Part shown: one piece after another, positions 1 to 7,478 of the stretch | Numbering within the stretch: position 1 is the stretch's first letter | Layout of the letters: the number at the start of each line of letters is the position of its first letter | From: a virus | DNA length: 62,090 bases | Direction: 5' to 3' (one strand) | Virus record (IMG/VR): IMGVR_UViG_3300021138_000028 | Span: 1 to 62,090 of that record | Position numbers and translations under genes: made by a program | Notes under the pieces: generated by a model | The model's database searches: none | Told to the model about the DNA's origin: nothing | The model's input: the letters and a program-made list of their open reading frames with translations, nothing else

Positions 1-342
1 GACCCAAGCATCACCACAGACCCGAGCGTTGTCACGGACCTCAGCATTGTCACGGACCTCAGCATCGCCGTAGACCCAAGCATTGCCATAGACCCAAGCA
101 TCACCACAGACCCGAGCGTTGTCGTAGACCTGAGCACTGCCAGAGACCTCAGCATCGCCGTAGACCCAAGCATTGCCATAGACCCAAGCATCGCCGTAGA
201 CCCAAGCATTGCCATAGACCTGAGCATTGCCATAGACCCAAGCATCACCACAGACCCGAGCGTTGTCACGGACCTCAGCATTGTCACGGACCTCAGCATC
301 GCCGTAGACCCGAGCATCACCATAGACCTGAGCATTGCCATA
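1..342. repeat. 18-bp coding tandem repeat (19 units)
   Basis: Nineteen consecutive 18-bp units have consensus GACCYRAGCATYGCCRTA on the plus strand. Read on the minus strand each unit codes one hexapeptide (Y-G-N-A-x-V). Units 1-4 are repeated exactly as units 14-17 (1-77 equals 235-311), so the array has also grown by block duplication. It is coding sequence and has no spacers, so it is not a CRISPR. Confidence 0.95.
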
Positions 343-477
343 GACAATTCCTTCTAGGTAGACAGTAGGTTCAACGGATGCCGTCTTATACTTCCATCCT
401 TTTCCGTTTTCGTGCTGCGTCCAATCCTCGGCTATTGTGCCGGGGAACATTTCTAAGATTTGGTTAATAGTTCTCAT
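1..477 (-). CDS. Hexapeptide-repeat (left-handed beta-helix) protein, N-terminal part
   Basis: This is the first 159 codons of a gene that leaves the window at base 1 and resumes in the same frame at 62090 when the ends are joined; the joined product is about 258 aa. An ATG at 477 overlaps the TGA of the upstream gene (ATGA). About 38 non-repetitive residues (MRTINQILEMFPG...) precede a run of six-residue units of the type V-Y-G-N/D-A-x, as in VYGNAQVYGDARV. This spacing of small and aliphatic residues is typical of left-handed beta-helix hexapeptide proteins, and similar proteins of unknown role occur in many phages. It is coded by the 18-bp tandem repeat. The role is unknown; a structural or cell-surface-related role is only a guess. 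Confidence 0.8.
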   Translation of the reverse strand, partial: MRTINQILEMFPGTIAEDWTQHENGKGWKYKTASVEPTVYLEGIVYGNAQVYGDARVYGDAEVRDNAEVRDNARVCGDAWVYGNAQVYGNAWVYGDAWVYGNAWVYGDAEVSGSAQVYDNARVCGDAWVYGNAWVYGDAEVRDNAEVRDNARVCGDAWV

Positions 478-707
478 TCTTTGTCTCCGTCGATTTCCTG
501 CCATCCATCGGGTACTTGGGGGTAAATCCCTAGAACTGCGTCAATCTTTCCTGCGACATTGGTTACAACATCAGCGGATTCCAGTTCAGGGTCTAATTCG
601 ATTCCATAGACATCGACAACAACGTCAAAAGCAAACTCTTCTAGTTTCTCTCTGGATAACTGCGATATTGCTTGCCGTAGTTCTGATTCGGTCTTGATTA
701 TTGGCAT
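474..707 (-). CDS. Small acidic protein, unknown function
   Basis: 77 aa beginning MPIIKTESELRQAISQLS. It is acidic and probably mostly helical, with no motif I recognise. It lies four bases after the gene at 698-916, and its TGA overlaps the ATG of the hexapeptide-repeat gene, so the two are probably translated together. The spacing supports a real gene in the long leftward operon. Confidence 0.7.
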   Translation of the reverse strand: MPIIKTESELRQAISQLSREKLEEFAFDVVVDVYGIELDPELESADVVTNVAGKIDAVLGIYPQVPDGWQEIDGDKE

Positions 708-916
708 TCGATGATTCCTCCCATAAAGATAGTCGTTGCGTAAACAGAGCAGGTTAGTTCTTGCCCAAGGTATGACTTAGAACATAGGTAGCGAACCTCA
801 ACGATCTCGCCTTTGAGATTGGTGGTAGTCAGTTCGTCCTTGACTGTCCAGATCGCTTTATCTTTACCGCGCATTTGGAACTGAGTCCCTACTGTGATTC
901 TTGGATCGTGTGGCAT
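698..916 (-). CDS. Small protein, unknown function
   Basis: 72 aa from an ATG at 916 preceded by a good Shine-Dalgarno (GGAGAGAG). The frame stays open upstream to 1060, but that extension overlaps a better candidate gene (927-1100) and lacks a comparable ribosome site, so the shorter form is chosen. The residues (ITVGTQFQMRGKDKAIWTV...) suggest a small beta-rich fold. No family is recognised. Confidence 0.65.
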   Translation of the reverse strand: MPHDPRITVGTQFQMRGKDKAIWTVKDELTTTNLKGEIVEVRYLCSKSYLGQELTCSVYATTIFMGGIIECQ

Positions 917-926
917 TTCTCTCTCC

Positions 927-1100
927 TTACCGGCGTCTCTTCCCGCATGGATGCTTGGGCGTAGCTGTCTTGCAACCGTGGGAGGAAAATCCACGGTAGT
1001 CAGATCCTGGCCGCATTGCCCGTCGAATATCGCCATTCTGCATAGGTCCCATTGAAGCAAGTAGGGACATGGCTGCGATTGGGAAAGTTGATAGTTTCAT
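927..1100 (-). CDS. 57-aa basic protein with hydrophobic N-terminus
   Basis: This short gene fills the gap between 1106 and 916. Its ATG at 1100 follows a GGAGA ribosome site next to the stop of the upstream gene, and its TAA lies just before the ribosome site of the next gene. MKLSTFPIAAMSLLASMG could be a weak signal or membrane segment. The C-terminal half is rich in Arg, Lys and His and ends KHPCGKRRR. Support comes from gene packing and ribosome sites rather than homology. Confidence 0.6.
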   Translation of the reverse strand: MKLSTFPIAAMSLLASMGPMQNGDIRRAMRPGSDYRGFSSHGCKTATPKHPCGKRRR

Positions 1101-1105
1101 AGTTG

Positions 1106-1750
1106 TTAGTTCTCCTTCGTGATTGTTGTAGTAGCGATAGCATTTGCGAGAATGGCGTCCATTTCCTTGCGTTTTTTCGCCATTAGTTCTTCGTGTACCT
1201 TCTTGTCCCGTTCACGTTCTCCGTCGAAACAGTAGTTGGCTAGGGGGAACGTTCTAATCTCGTATGCCAAGTCTCGAAGATGCTGGGCGTAGTAGGCTTT
1301 GTCAAAATGAGGTTCCAGTTCATTCCAGATAGCTTGAATTTGATCCTCTGGGAACAGTGCGCGGATCTTGTTCATCCTGATATCCGTGATGTTGGTATCG
1401 GTGCTGCCGATCTCGACTCGGAAATCAACGGCATTCCATCGTTTAGCAATAACGACGGATACTCGTTTTAATGTCATGCCTGCAAATTTGTGTTCTCGGT
1501 CATGTTCGTAAGGCTCAATCTGTCCGGTGATAGTGATAGTTCGAGTTGAATTGTAATCGCCTCCGTCGCTGACGCAGATTGAGAAGGTGAACGTGCCAAG
1601 CTCGTTTGTGATTGTCAACCGGGGAATATCCTTGATCGCTTCGTCTGCCTGGGCAAGTAACGCAGACTTCTCTGCCTCTAGCTTCGATTCAAGGGCCTTG
1701 CGAATAGCGTTAAAACGGTTCTGGTTCTGGATATGTTGTTCAATGGTCAT
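1106..1750 (-). CDS. Hypothetical protein, 214 aa
   Basis: The N-terminal ~45 residues are helical and charged (coiled-coil-like), followed by a central beta-rich stretch (TFTFSICVSDGGD) and a Lys/Glu-rich helical C-terminus. No catalytic signature is seen. It starts at an ATG at 1750, two bases after the stop of the upstream gene, so it is part of the leftward operon. Confidence 0.75.
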   Translation of the reverse strand: MTIEQHIQNQNRFNAIRKALESKLEAEKSALLAQADEAIKDIPRLTITNELGTFTFSICVSDGGDYNSTRTITITGQIEPYEHDREHKFAGMTLKRVSVVIAKRWNAVDFRVEIGSTDTNITDIRMNKIRALFPEDQIQAIWNELEPHFDKAYYAQHLRDLAYEIRTFPLANYCFDGERERDKKVHEELMAKKRKEMDAILANAIATTTITKEN

Positions 1751-1752
1751 GG

Positions 1753-1983
1753 TTAGAGTTCTCCTTCGGTTCCTGTCAGTCGTTCAATATGTTGGTAGTA
1801 GTCGCGTCGGTACTGGTCGCGGATTCGTTTCAACTCCTTAATCTCTCGCTGGGTCTGGATTTTCTGAGCGAGAGTAAAGGCGCTAGACTTAGATACTTTC
1901 TCGGTCTGTTCGATCAGAACGCTCAATCGGGCCGTCACATAGCGGACAACCGTAGCTGCTTCGTCTTGTGTCGGCTTGCTCAT
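1753..1983 (-). CDS. Small helical protein, unknown function
   Basis: 76 aa, almost entirely predicted helix with a heptad-like central region (TLAQKIQTQREIKELKRIR), so possibly a coiled coil. Its ATG at 1983 overlaps the TGA of the preceding gene (ATGA). No family is recognised. Confidence 0.7.
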   Translation of the reverse strand: MSKPTQDEAATVVRYVTARLSVLIEQTEKVSKSSAFTLAQKIQTQREIKELKRIRDQYRRDYYQHIERLTGTEGEL

Positions 1984-2336
1984 TTCAAAGCCTCCGGTAT
2001 CACGTATTTGGTTCCGTCGTGCTGTCCCATGTCTTGCCTGATACGGATCAGGCTAGTGATGATTTGATCCAATTGGTCCTGCGCGGATTTAAGCGCAACA
2101 ACATTCGGGGATTGTCCATCTTCTCGCGGACTCGGGCCATACATTTCATGGCTGCCAAGTGTTGCATCGTTGAACCATAACCGGATTCGGTTACACGATC
2201 CCATCATTAAAGAGTGGGCTCGATTCAATTCGTCGGTCGCAATGCACCATGAACCCACGTTTAGGTTCTTATTCCAGTTGTTGTAAACCTTCCGAACATT
2301 CTGACAATGCTTGTGGTATGGGATCGCCATTTTCAT
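1980..2336 (-). CDS. Hypothetical protein, 118 aa
   Basis: MKMAIPYHKHCQNV... is basic in its first half, with several Cys and His that do not form a clear zinc motif, and helical in its last third. It is linked by ATGA overlaps to the genes on both sides, which strongly supports that it is translated. Function unknown. Confidence 0.7.
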   Translation of the reverse strand: MKMAIPYHKHCQNVRKVYNNWNKNLNVGSWCIATDELNRAHSLMMGSCNRIRLWFNDATLGSHEMYGPSPREDGQSPNVVALKSAQDQLDQIITSLIRIRQDMGQHDGTKYVIPEALK

Positions 2337-2953
2337 GCTTCGATCTCCTGAGCCTCATTGACTGCTTCCAATGCTTGAATTGCCAGCGCATCGAATTCGT
2401 CTGCATCACAGTAGGCAATCAGCCGCAAAGGGGAATGATCTAGGTGCCAGTCAATATTCCTAGCATCCAAGAATCCAGCCATTGCATCAGTCCATATCTT
2501 TCGGTTTGTTTCGATACTTTTCAGATCGCCTGAGCCAAAATAGTTCGCAGTTTCTAGATCATTGAACTGGACAACGTGTTTGCCTGAATCTCCAATCCAA
2601 TAGCCTCTGACTGAATCAGAGATAACATCGCTAAGCAATTCCAGTTCTTTAGCGTCTGCACTGGACTCGTCGGCAAACCAATAAGTTTCTCCGTCTGCGT
2701 CTGATACTTGGTAGTTGAATCGTCCATCAGTGTTACTCCAAGCCTCCTGCCCGTAAAGTTCTACAAACTCGTCTTGGTCGTAAACATCGCTGACAAGTTC
2801 GGCATGGGAACAAACAATGGGGCATTGGGATTCGAATTTGAGCCCATGACCAAAGCTATCAAAGATGTAGGCTCTGATTTCCGCATCAGTGTTAGCTGTA
2901 AATTCACGGTGGAGGCTGCCGTTGCTTGAGCGGTAGTAAAGTGTTCGCTTCAT
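2333..2953 (-). CDS. Acidic hypothetical protein, 206 aa
   Basis: A strongly acidic protein (many Asp and Glu, aromatic-rich) with no signal peptide or membrane segment. Highly acidic phage proteins sometimes act as DNA mimics, but nothing here shows that directly. The ATG at 2953 overlaps the stop of the upstream gene. Confidence 0.7.
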   Translation of the reverse strand: MKRTLYYRSSNGSLHREFTANTDAEIRAYIFDSFGHGLKFESQCPIVCSHAELVSDVYDQDEFVELYGQEAWSNTDGRFNYQVSDADGETYWFADESSADAKELELLSDVISDSVRGYWIGDSGKHVVQFNDLETANYFGSGDLKSIETNRKIWTDAMAGFLDARNIDWHLDHSPLRLIAYCDADEFDALAIQALEAVNEAQEIEA

Positions 2954-3252
2954 GCTGACACCTTCTTAGCTTCAAAGAACTTGATCGCATCATCTTTTGA
3001 GGTAAACGACTGCCCGAACATTGCGTTCATAGCATAGTCAAAGAACGTCACACTGTACTTACGGTTCGTCCATCGGGCCATTGATCCAGCAGGTTCGAAA
3101 CCTGGCTCATGCTGTTTGAACTTCCAAACTCGGTTAGCTTCGTCAATGGTCTGGTCAAGGATCGTAACCTGTGACATTTTGCCTTTAGCGTCGGCATAGT
3201 CAGCAATCAAAATCTTCCCTGCTGGGATATTGCGCTCTTGAATCTCAATCAT
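2950..3252 (-). CDS. Hypothetical protein, 100 aa
   Basis: The frame can start at GTG 3267 or ATG 3252. The strong AAGGAG ribosome site overlaps the GTG, so the ATG (MIEIQERNIPAGK) is preferred, although its spacing is long. The small domain has an FFDYAMNAMFGQSF stretch and no recognised family. It is the first gene after the candidate promoter at 3331-3350. Confidence 0.65.
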   Translation of the reverse strand: MIEIQERNIPAGKILIADYADAKGKMSQVTILDQTIDEANRVWKFKQHEPGFEPAGSMARWTNRKYSVTFFDYAMNAMFGQSFTSKDDAIKFFEAKKVSA

Positions 3253-3330
3253 GGTGTCGTATTTCACTCCTTTGTATGCCTTTTGAGTCTGAGCCTGCTT
3301 CGACGTGAATTCAGGCTCAAACCCATCAAA

Positions 3331-3350
3331 CTACATATTTATAATACACT
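3331..3350 (-). promoter_or_regulatory. Candidate early promoter, -10 region
   Basis: Read leftward this gives GTGTATTATAAATATGT, nearly identical to the element at 7881-7900 before another leftward operon. It lies in the gap between 3403 and 3252, upstream of a run of co-oriented genes. No good -35 is visible at 17-19 bp, so it may need an activator or differ from the TTGAC-type promoters elsewhere. Confidence 0.5.
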
Positions 3351-3402
3351 AATTCTTTGATTTCGTGCATTATTATTTTCATTTTATCGTGTGTTTTGCC
3401 AA

Positions 3403-4152
3403 TTATTCATGCTCGATCTCCTTCTTCTTGATTTGGTACGCCATCGTGCCTTTGTGTTTGAACCTGACAACTCCTAGGTCAGACTTAGCCTGCTCCATTG
3501 TCCTCCGAGAGATATTGAGTTCGGCTATTGCGCTAGTAATCTGCCTGCCTGATACCTTGTGTGGGTAAGTGCAATTCTCTTTGAGCCAGTCCTTTGCGTG
3601 TTGCCTTGCTTTGAGCCTATTTTGCTTCCTGACACGCTCTAGTCTGGACATTCGAACCTTAGCACCATAATCTCGAACTGCATCAGAGACCTTAATGTTA
3701 AAGTCAAATTGGTTCTCGGTCGCTATGACGTACTTCTTGTTGATCCAAAATAGGACATCACAGACTCTGACTCCTTGGAGCGCGGCAAACTCAGCTATTC
3801 CGATTGTCTCTCGGGAGTAATAGATTCGTCCATTAGGTGCCTTGACACCGGGAGGCTCTTTGACATAACTCCATCGACCCAATAGTTCGGGCTTACGGTG
3901 CTCTGCACCGGGCCAATCAACATCTGGCGTCATTGTGTCAACGATGGTCATTAACCACTTGCCTTGAAACCCTGGCTGCTTGACAGATTTGACTCCTATT
4001 CGGTCCTTGACTGCGATATATGTGGATCGTTTAATTCCGTGTGATTTCATCGCTTTGAGGACATCGACGGACGGGACTAATACTCCCGTTAGCATCAAAC
4101 GAAGCACTGATTCACACCTATCTGCGGGTTTAATGGATTCTTGCGTCTGCAT
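3403..4152 (-). CDS. Putative DNA-binding regulator with two winged-helix-like modules
   Basis: 249 aa and the first gene of the long leftward operon. A similar module appears twice. Residues ~15-72 contain MKSHGIKRSTYIAVKDRIGV followed by a W-L-M end. Residues ~186-243 contain AELNISRRTMEQAKSDLGV followed by a Y-Q-I end. The pattern GI-x-R-x-T then A/K-x-x-I/L-GV, then a basic turn, resembles the winged-helix module at the C-terminus of many phage primase/helicase proteins. A basic segment near 165-185 links them. The position next to the noncoding region suggests a transcription regulator or replication initiator; this is inference. The start lies six bases after a -10 element. Confidence 0.65.
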   Translation of the reverse strand: MQTQESIKPADRCESVLRLMLTGVLVPSVDVLKAMKSHGIKRSTYIAVKDRIGVKSVKQPGFQGKWLMTIVDTMTPDVDWPGAEHRKPELLGRWSYVKEPPGVKAPNGRIYYSRETIGIAEFAALQGVRVCDVLFWINKKYVIATENQFDFNIKVSDAVRDYGAKVRMSRLERVRKQNRLKARQHAKDWLKENCTYPHKVSGRQITSAIAELNISRRTMEQAKSDLGVVRFKHKGTMAYQIKKKEIEHE

Positions 4153-4158
4153 TCACAC

Positions 4159-4188
4159 AGGTTAGCACACTTCCATTTCGACCGTCAA
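4159..4188 (-). promoter_or_regulatory. Leftward promoter with near-leaderless start
   Basis: Reading leftward, TTGACG (4188-4183), an 18-bp spacer, then TAACCT (4164-4159), then six bases to the ATG at 4152. The -35 and 18-bp spacing match the two rightward promoters at 8441 and 8642. No Shine-Dalgarno lies between -10 and ATG, so the transcript would be leaderless or nearly so. Confidence 0.55.
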
Positions 4189-4553
4189 TTCATTGGGGTA
4201 ATGAGTCTGCACGTTTGAACCTAGCCTATGTTGATCTCCCCTTTGCACACAGTATTGAATTTCTCAGCATTAGCCAATGGATACATTTATCCTAACTTAA
4301 ACTCTGCGAGCTTATGTTGTGTATGCCTTTGCATGAGGGGAAGATTTGGGAAGTGATGTAAGTTTGCGCACAATAGGTTCAACTCTAAGCACTGAACTAT
4401 AGGGTAAGAATGCTAAGAATCCACAGGGCAATTTTCAAGTGTGCAACGAACCGGGGAATTTCAAGGCTTGAAATAAGATTCTTTCACAGAAAAACCTTGT
4501 TCCTCCTGACACCGGGAGACTTTTGGGGAAGTGCTGTTTTTTCCTTGCACATA

Positions 4554-4562
4554 TGGTACAAT
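4554..4562 (+). promoter_or_regulatory. Possible extended -10 element
   Basis: TGGTACAAT fits an extended -10, and it sits in an inverted repeat GGTAC - 9 nt - GTACC that could be an operator. No -35 and no obvious gene follow it, so this is weak. Confidence 0.2.
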
Positions 4563-4738
4563 GCCGTCGTACCTCTAGAAAGGGGGAAAGGGGGAAAGTG
4601 TATTTCAGCTTTCGCCCGATTACGATTTATGCGATAGACCCTTTGACTGTTTTCAAAAAGTAAGAGTTTGAAGAGTTCGTTTTTTGGATGTGGTTTGAGT
4701 CTTGGAAAATCATTCAAAATAGGCTTTGCATAGAATCA

Positions 4739-4951
4739 GGTTGGGGGAATGGGCCTATCGGCATCCAATCAGTAATCTTTTCCGGATCGCTTCGCTCATA
4801 CATGAAAACTTTCCGGATGTTCCCTCGCTCTGCTCGGATCACACCTGCTACGCTTCGCGGTAAGGGACGACTTTCAACCATATCAGATAAAAGGTTATTG
4901 AGGACGTTTAAAAGGGCGCTCGGCGCTCTACAACCGTTTGGTTGGGGGAAT
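4739..4951. repeat. Pair of 12-bp direct repeats
   Basis: GGTTGGGGGAAT occurs at 4739-4750 and 4940-4951, exactly 201 bp apart, in noncoding DNA. Related words (CCGGGGAAT) flank them at about 4451 and 5119. They could be protein-binding sites. Confidence 0.45.
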
Positions 4952-5282
4952 TGCGCTGAAACGGGCGTCTGGGCGGCAAAAAGTGGCAATTCTCGCGGGG
5001 TAAGAATCCTGCTTGAAAATGGTCACTCGGTCCTGGCTGCCTTCTGAGTTCTCGGAGGTTGACTGATTTCATTGGGGGAGTTCGATTGTCGGCTCGATCT
5101 GGGCCAGCTGCGAACTTCAACCGGGGAATCCTCACGTCGGGCTGAATTCCTTGCCTATTCCCAACTTCTATATAGAACTGCCACATTTCCACGTCTGTCT
5201 ACTGCATGATTTTCGAGGGTCCGGCGAGCGAACGCGAGCGGGTGATACTTAAACACTCATTTGACTATCGCCTCATACACCC

Positions 5283-5309
5283 AATAGTCTATCAACTAAG
5301 TAGACTATT
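5283..5309. repeat. Perfect 9-bp inverted repeat
   Basis: AATAGTCTA, a 9-nt loop, then TAGACTATT. It lies just past the leftward terminator at 5318-5356. It could be an operator or a second hairpin that helps RNA 3'-end formation. Confidence 0.6.
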
Positions 5310-5317
5310 CGCTTGAC

Positions 5318-5356
5318 GTAAAATAAAATCCACGGGGAGTAGACCTCCCGTGGATT
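5318..5356 (-). terminator. Rho-independent terminator of the 5382-7861 operon
   Basis: A perfect 10-bp stem (AATCCACGGG / CCCGTGGATT) with a 10-nt loop at 5327-5356, followed on the leftward transcript by a T-rich tract (TTATTTTA). It lies directly after the last gene of the leftward operon. Confidence 0.85.
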
Positions 5357-5381
5357 GGTTGCTTTCAGGTTCGCGTAGTCG

Positions 5382-5600
5382 CTAGCGATAGATACAAGGC
5401 TCTATCGTCCATCCATAGGTAGGGTGGTTCCATACTCGGAACTGCCTATCGGATAGCTGCACGAAAGTGTGGTGACCGGGGCCGCTGCGTAGGTGCATCT
5501 GTCCAGCAGGTGAGTCTATCCATTCCTGGAACGCTTGTTCCTCTTTCTCGAATAGCCAATACTTTCTGCCTTTGAAGTCGATCGGGGTTTGGTTGCTCAT
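5382..5600 (-). CDS. Small protein, unknown function
   Basis: 72 aa, rich in aromatic residues (FKGRKYWLFEKEEQAFQEW, NHPTYGWTIEPCIY), probably a compact beta-containing domain. It is the last gene before the terminator, and its start overlaps the stop of the gene at 5597-5836. No family is recognised. Confidence 0.7.
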   Translation of the reverse strand: MSNQTPIDFKGRKYWLFEKEEQAFQEWIDSPAGQMHLRSGPGHHTFVQLSDRQFRVWNHPTYGWTIEPCIYR

Positions 5601-5836
5601 AGACTTCTGTTCCTCTCGTGGAATGTGTCAAGGTCTATAGCTCCTACTCTTAGTAGAAGTACGTTGTGAAAATAGGCGGCGTCCCGTTGGTTTCCCTTGG
5701 CTTGCGCGTCTTCCACGTCGGCGCAAGATACTGCAATCGATCGGTTATAGTCGGGGCCATACTCCCGGTATTTAGAGTATGGCGATAGGTCGTATTTGGT
5801 GGTGGTTGGCACTAGATGTATCCCTGCCGTGGCCAT
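5597..5836 (-). CDS. Small protein, unknown function
   Basis: 79 aa starting MATAGIHLVPTTTKYD. It overlaps the end of the upstream gene by 25 bases and the next gene by four. No motif or membrane segment is seen. Support is operon spacing only. Confidence 0.6.
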   Translation of the reverse strand: MATAGIHLVPTTTKYDLSPYSKYREYGPDYNRSIAVSCADVEDAQAKGNQRDAAYFHNVLLLRVGAIDLDTFHERNRSL

Positions 5837-6081
5837 ACGATCTTGTTATCCTTGAACCGTAGGCTTGAATAGTGGCACGATCGTACGCGTATCCAGCAGT
5901 TTGATTCCTTCCCCCATGTTTCTTTCCGTAGGCTTATGGCTTGGAACTTGTACCGGTACTTGGTCCCGTCTGGTAGCGTCTTAACGTAGTGACCGAATTT
6001 ATCTTTGGTGAATCCGTAGGTTGTTAGAATCGCGATAGCTTGCGCGATATTTTGGCTCTGTGTTGTCTTGGTTGTTCTCAT
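5812..6081 (-). CDS. Small basic protein, unknown function
   Basis: 89 aa. The ATG at 6081 follows a good AAGAGGA ribosome site. The basic, aromatic C-terminal half (KYRYKFQAISLRKETWGK) might bind nucleic acid, but no family is recognised. Confidence 0.65.
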   Translation of the reverse strand: MRTTKTTQSQNIAQAIAILTTYGFTKDKFGHYVKTLPDGTKYRYKFQAISLRKETWGKESNCWIRVRSCHYSSLRFKDNKIVWPRQGYI

Positions 6082-6098
6082 TTGTTCCTCTTAAAATC

Positions 6099-6440
6099 CT
6101 AATAATTAGACAAACTAGTCCAACATGATGGACGGTGCCCGTCTGATGGACGCGCAAAATCTTCCACTACGTTGCCTGCGGCCAACCATATAGCATAGGT
6201 ATGTAGGGTTTCGGTTGTCATCTCGTCTATGGCTTCGACACCATAACTTTTAAGGCATTCGCGATAGAACGTGTCTGGCACTCGTGCTAATTGCCGATGG
6301 CACATACGTGCATAGAATAAACAGGCTTCCTCGCATTGTCCTTGGTGGTAGCACTCTTGAGCCATTGCTAGGGGAATGTAGAATTCAACGTCTGAGCCTC
6401 CCAGTGGCTGCACTTTGAATCTTGGTTTTGTTGTTCTCAT
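6099..6440 (-). CDS. Hypothetical protein, 113 aa
   Basis: The start is set at ATG 6440, which overlaps the TGA of the upstream gene (ATGA); the longer open frame to 6563 is ignored. The N-terminus MRTTKPRFKVQPLGG is basic. The middle is helical with several Cys and His (QECYHQGQCEEACLFYARMCH) that could bind a metal but match no known motif. Confidence 0.65.
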   Translation of the reverse strand: MRTTKPRFKVQPLGGSDVEFYIPLAMAQECYHQGQCEEACLFYARMCHRQLARVPDTFYRECLKSYGVEAIDEMTTETLHTYAIWLAAGNVVEDFARPSDGHRPSCWTSLSNY

Positions 6441-6739
6441 TTGGCTGATACCTCTAGTCGATCGTAAGTCGCGCAAGCATCCATATGTGCCTGATTCCAA
6501 AATATTCGCGCACGCTCCAAGCTGGTAGTACCTGCACATTCCCATAAGTTTAAGCCTCCACATAGGCGCAAGGATTCACGGAAATATGCACGTCTGATTT
6601 TAAGGAATAGTGGAGTAGATTTTATCCGTTTGTGACTATCTCCACCAGTCCAAGCTATCCGGTTGTACGTGATACCGTCAACCTTAACAGTTGTTAGTGT
6701 TGTATCACTCAGAGTAGGTTGTACGTCAAATCGCTTCAT
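6437..6739 (-). CDS. Hypothetical protein, 100 aa
   Basis: A basic protein (MKRFDVQPTLSDTTLTTV...) linked by four-base overlaps to both neighbours. No recognisable domain; the last third appears helical. Confidence 0.65.
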   Translation of the reverse strand: MKRFDVQPTLSDTTLTTVKVDGITYNRIAWTGGDSHKRIKSTPLFLKIRRAYFRESLRLCGGLNLWECAGTTSLERARIFWNQAHMDACATYDRLEVSAK

Positions 6740-7029
6740 AGCTTACCTACCGCCTTTAAGTGTCGTAGCTGATACTCACCTTCAGCTACGGCGCGGGCTG
6801 TCATCCCGATAGCGAAGACCCTTAGAAACTCGTCGGCTTCGGCTTGGGCTAGCCACCGATTTGTAAACTTGCCGCCGATCAGTGACTCGTTAGCTGGTTG
6901 GCCATTAACTACGAAGCGGTAGCGGTACATGTCGGGTGGTATCACTAGGTCGGTATCTACTTGTATATCGACCGAGACACAATGCGACTGCATAGCCTTA
7001 ATTACCTTCAGTGTTTCGGTTAGCGTCAT
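6736..7029 (-). CDS. Hypothetical protein, 97 aa
   Basis: The ATG at 7029 overlaps the TAA of a 33-codon upstream gene (TAATG), the main reason for choosing it over the in-frame ATG at 7044. It begins MTLTETLKVIKAMQSH and looks alpha/beta. No family is recognised. Confidence 0.65.
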   Translation of the reverse strand: MTLTETLKVIKAMQSHCVSVDIQVDTDLVIPPDMYRYRFVVNGQPANESLIGGKFTNRWLAQAEADEFLRVFAIGMTARAVAEGEYQLRHLKAVGKL

Positions 7030-7130
7030 TACCTTGTGCCCCATCGGGTCGCAGACTTTGCGCGTCTGGCTAGTCGGATAGTGTATTTAGCTGATGTTTT
7101 GGGCTTATCGCCGTATCGTCGTGTATTCAT
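7029..7130 (-). CDS. Very small basic protein (33 aa)
   Basis: MNTRRYGDKPKTSAKYTIRL... is strongly basic. The ATG at 7130 has an AAGAGGA ribosome site nine bases upstream, and the TAA overlaps the next ATG. This packing makes a coupled small gene likely. A basic peptide this size could bind nucleic acid. Confidence 0.5.
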   Translation of the reverse strand: MNTRRYGDKPKTSAKYTIRLARRAKSATRWGTR

Positions 7131-7157
7131 AGGTTGTGTATCCTCTTAACTCACTTG

Positions 7158-7204
7158 GAGCAGACTTCGGACTGCTCTTGTGGTTTACAACCTCTTGCGA
7201 GGTT
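7158..7204 (-). promoter_or_regulatory. Two tandem hairpins between genes
   Basis: AACCTC-ttgc-GAGGTT (7189-7204) and GAGCAG - 8 nt - CTGCTC (7158-7177) lie in the only sizeable gap of this operon. Neither is followed by a T-run on the leftward transcript, so they are more likely processing or stability elements than terminators. Confidence 0.45.
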
Positions 7205-7216
7205 GCCGTCACCATA

Positions 7217-7477
7217 CTAACTAACTAGCTCTCGCATCATATCATTTAGCTCTGCGATGCATAATTCCGTGCCTCCAAACTTGAAGCCATCAGGTGTACG
7301 GTCCTCAGCCATGCCGTACTGCTTAATGAACGAACGATACGGCGTTCTGCCCTTGTAGGACTGCATAAATCCGCAGGCCATTCTGTATAGTGGTTCGTCG
7401 TTGCCTATCCATAAGGCAATATTCCATGTCGCACGGTTCTTCCATCCGTTGTATCGCTCTGTCGTCTTAGTTGTCAT
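7217..7477 (-). CDS. Conserved phage protein, DUF7249-like
   Basis: 86 aa. The stretch NGWKNRATWNIALWIGNDEPLY resembles a small protein family common in phages (NGW-x-N-R-x-TW-x-x-x-LW). Function unknown. It is the third gene of a leftward trio starting at 7861 that carries common small phage families. Confidence 0.75.
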   Translation of the reverse strand: MTTKTTERYNGWKNRATWNIALWIGNDEPLYRMACGFMQSYKGRTPYRSFIKQYGMAEDRTPDGFKFGGTELCIAELNDMMRELVS

Positions 7478-7478
7478 A

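Larger units (their letters stand above)
4189..5281. other. 1.1-kb region without convincing genes
   Basis: Open frames here overlap on both strands and have no ribosome sites, operon spacing or protein-like composition. Visible elements are recurring GGGGAAT-type words (4453, 4744, 4945, 5121), an exact 12-mer GGTTGGGGGAAT at 4739-4750 and 4940-4951, a GGGGGAAAGGGGGAAAG run near 4580, TTTCCGGAT twice (near 4780 and 4810), and a possible extended -10. It could be a replication or packaging region, but that is not shown. Confidence 0.5.

Noticed and set aside
1-342. Possible CRISPR array at the left end
   Set aside because: The 18-bp units are directly adjacent with no spacers and code in-frame hexapeptides.
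4410-5192. Several open frames on both strands (75-119 codons)
   Set aside because: They overlap one another, lack ribosome sites and operon spacing, and have compositions unlike nearby genes.
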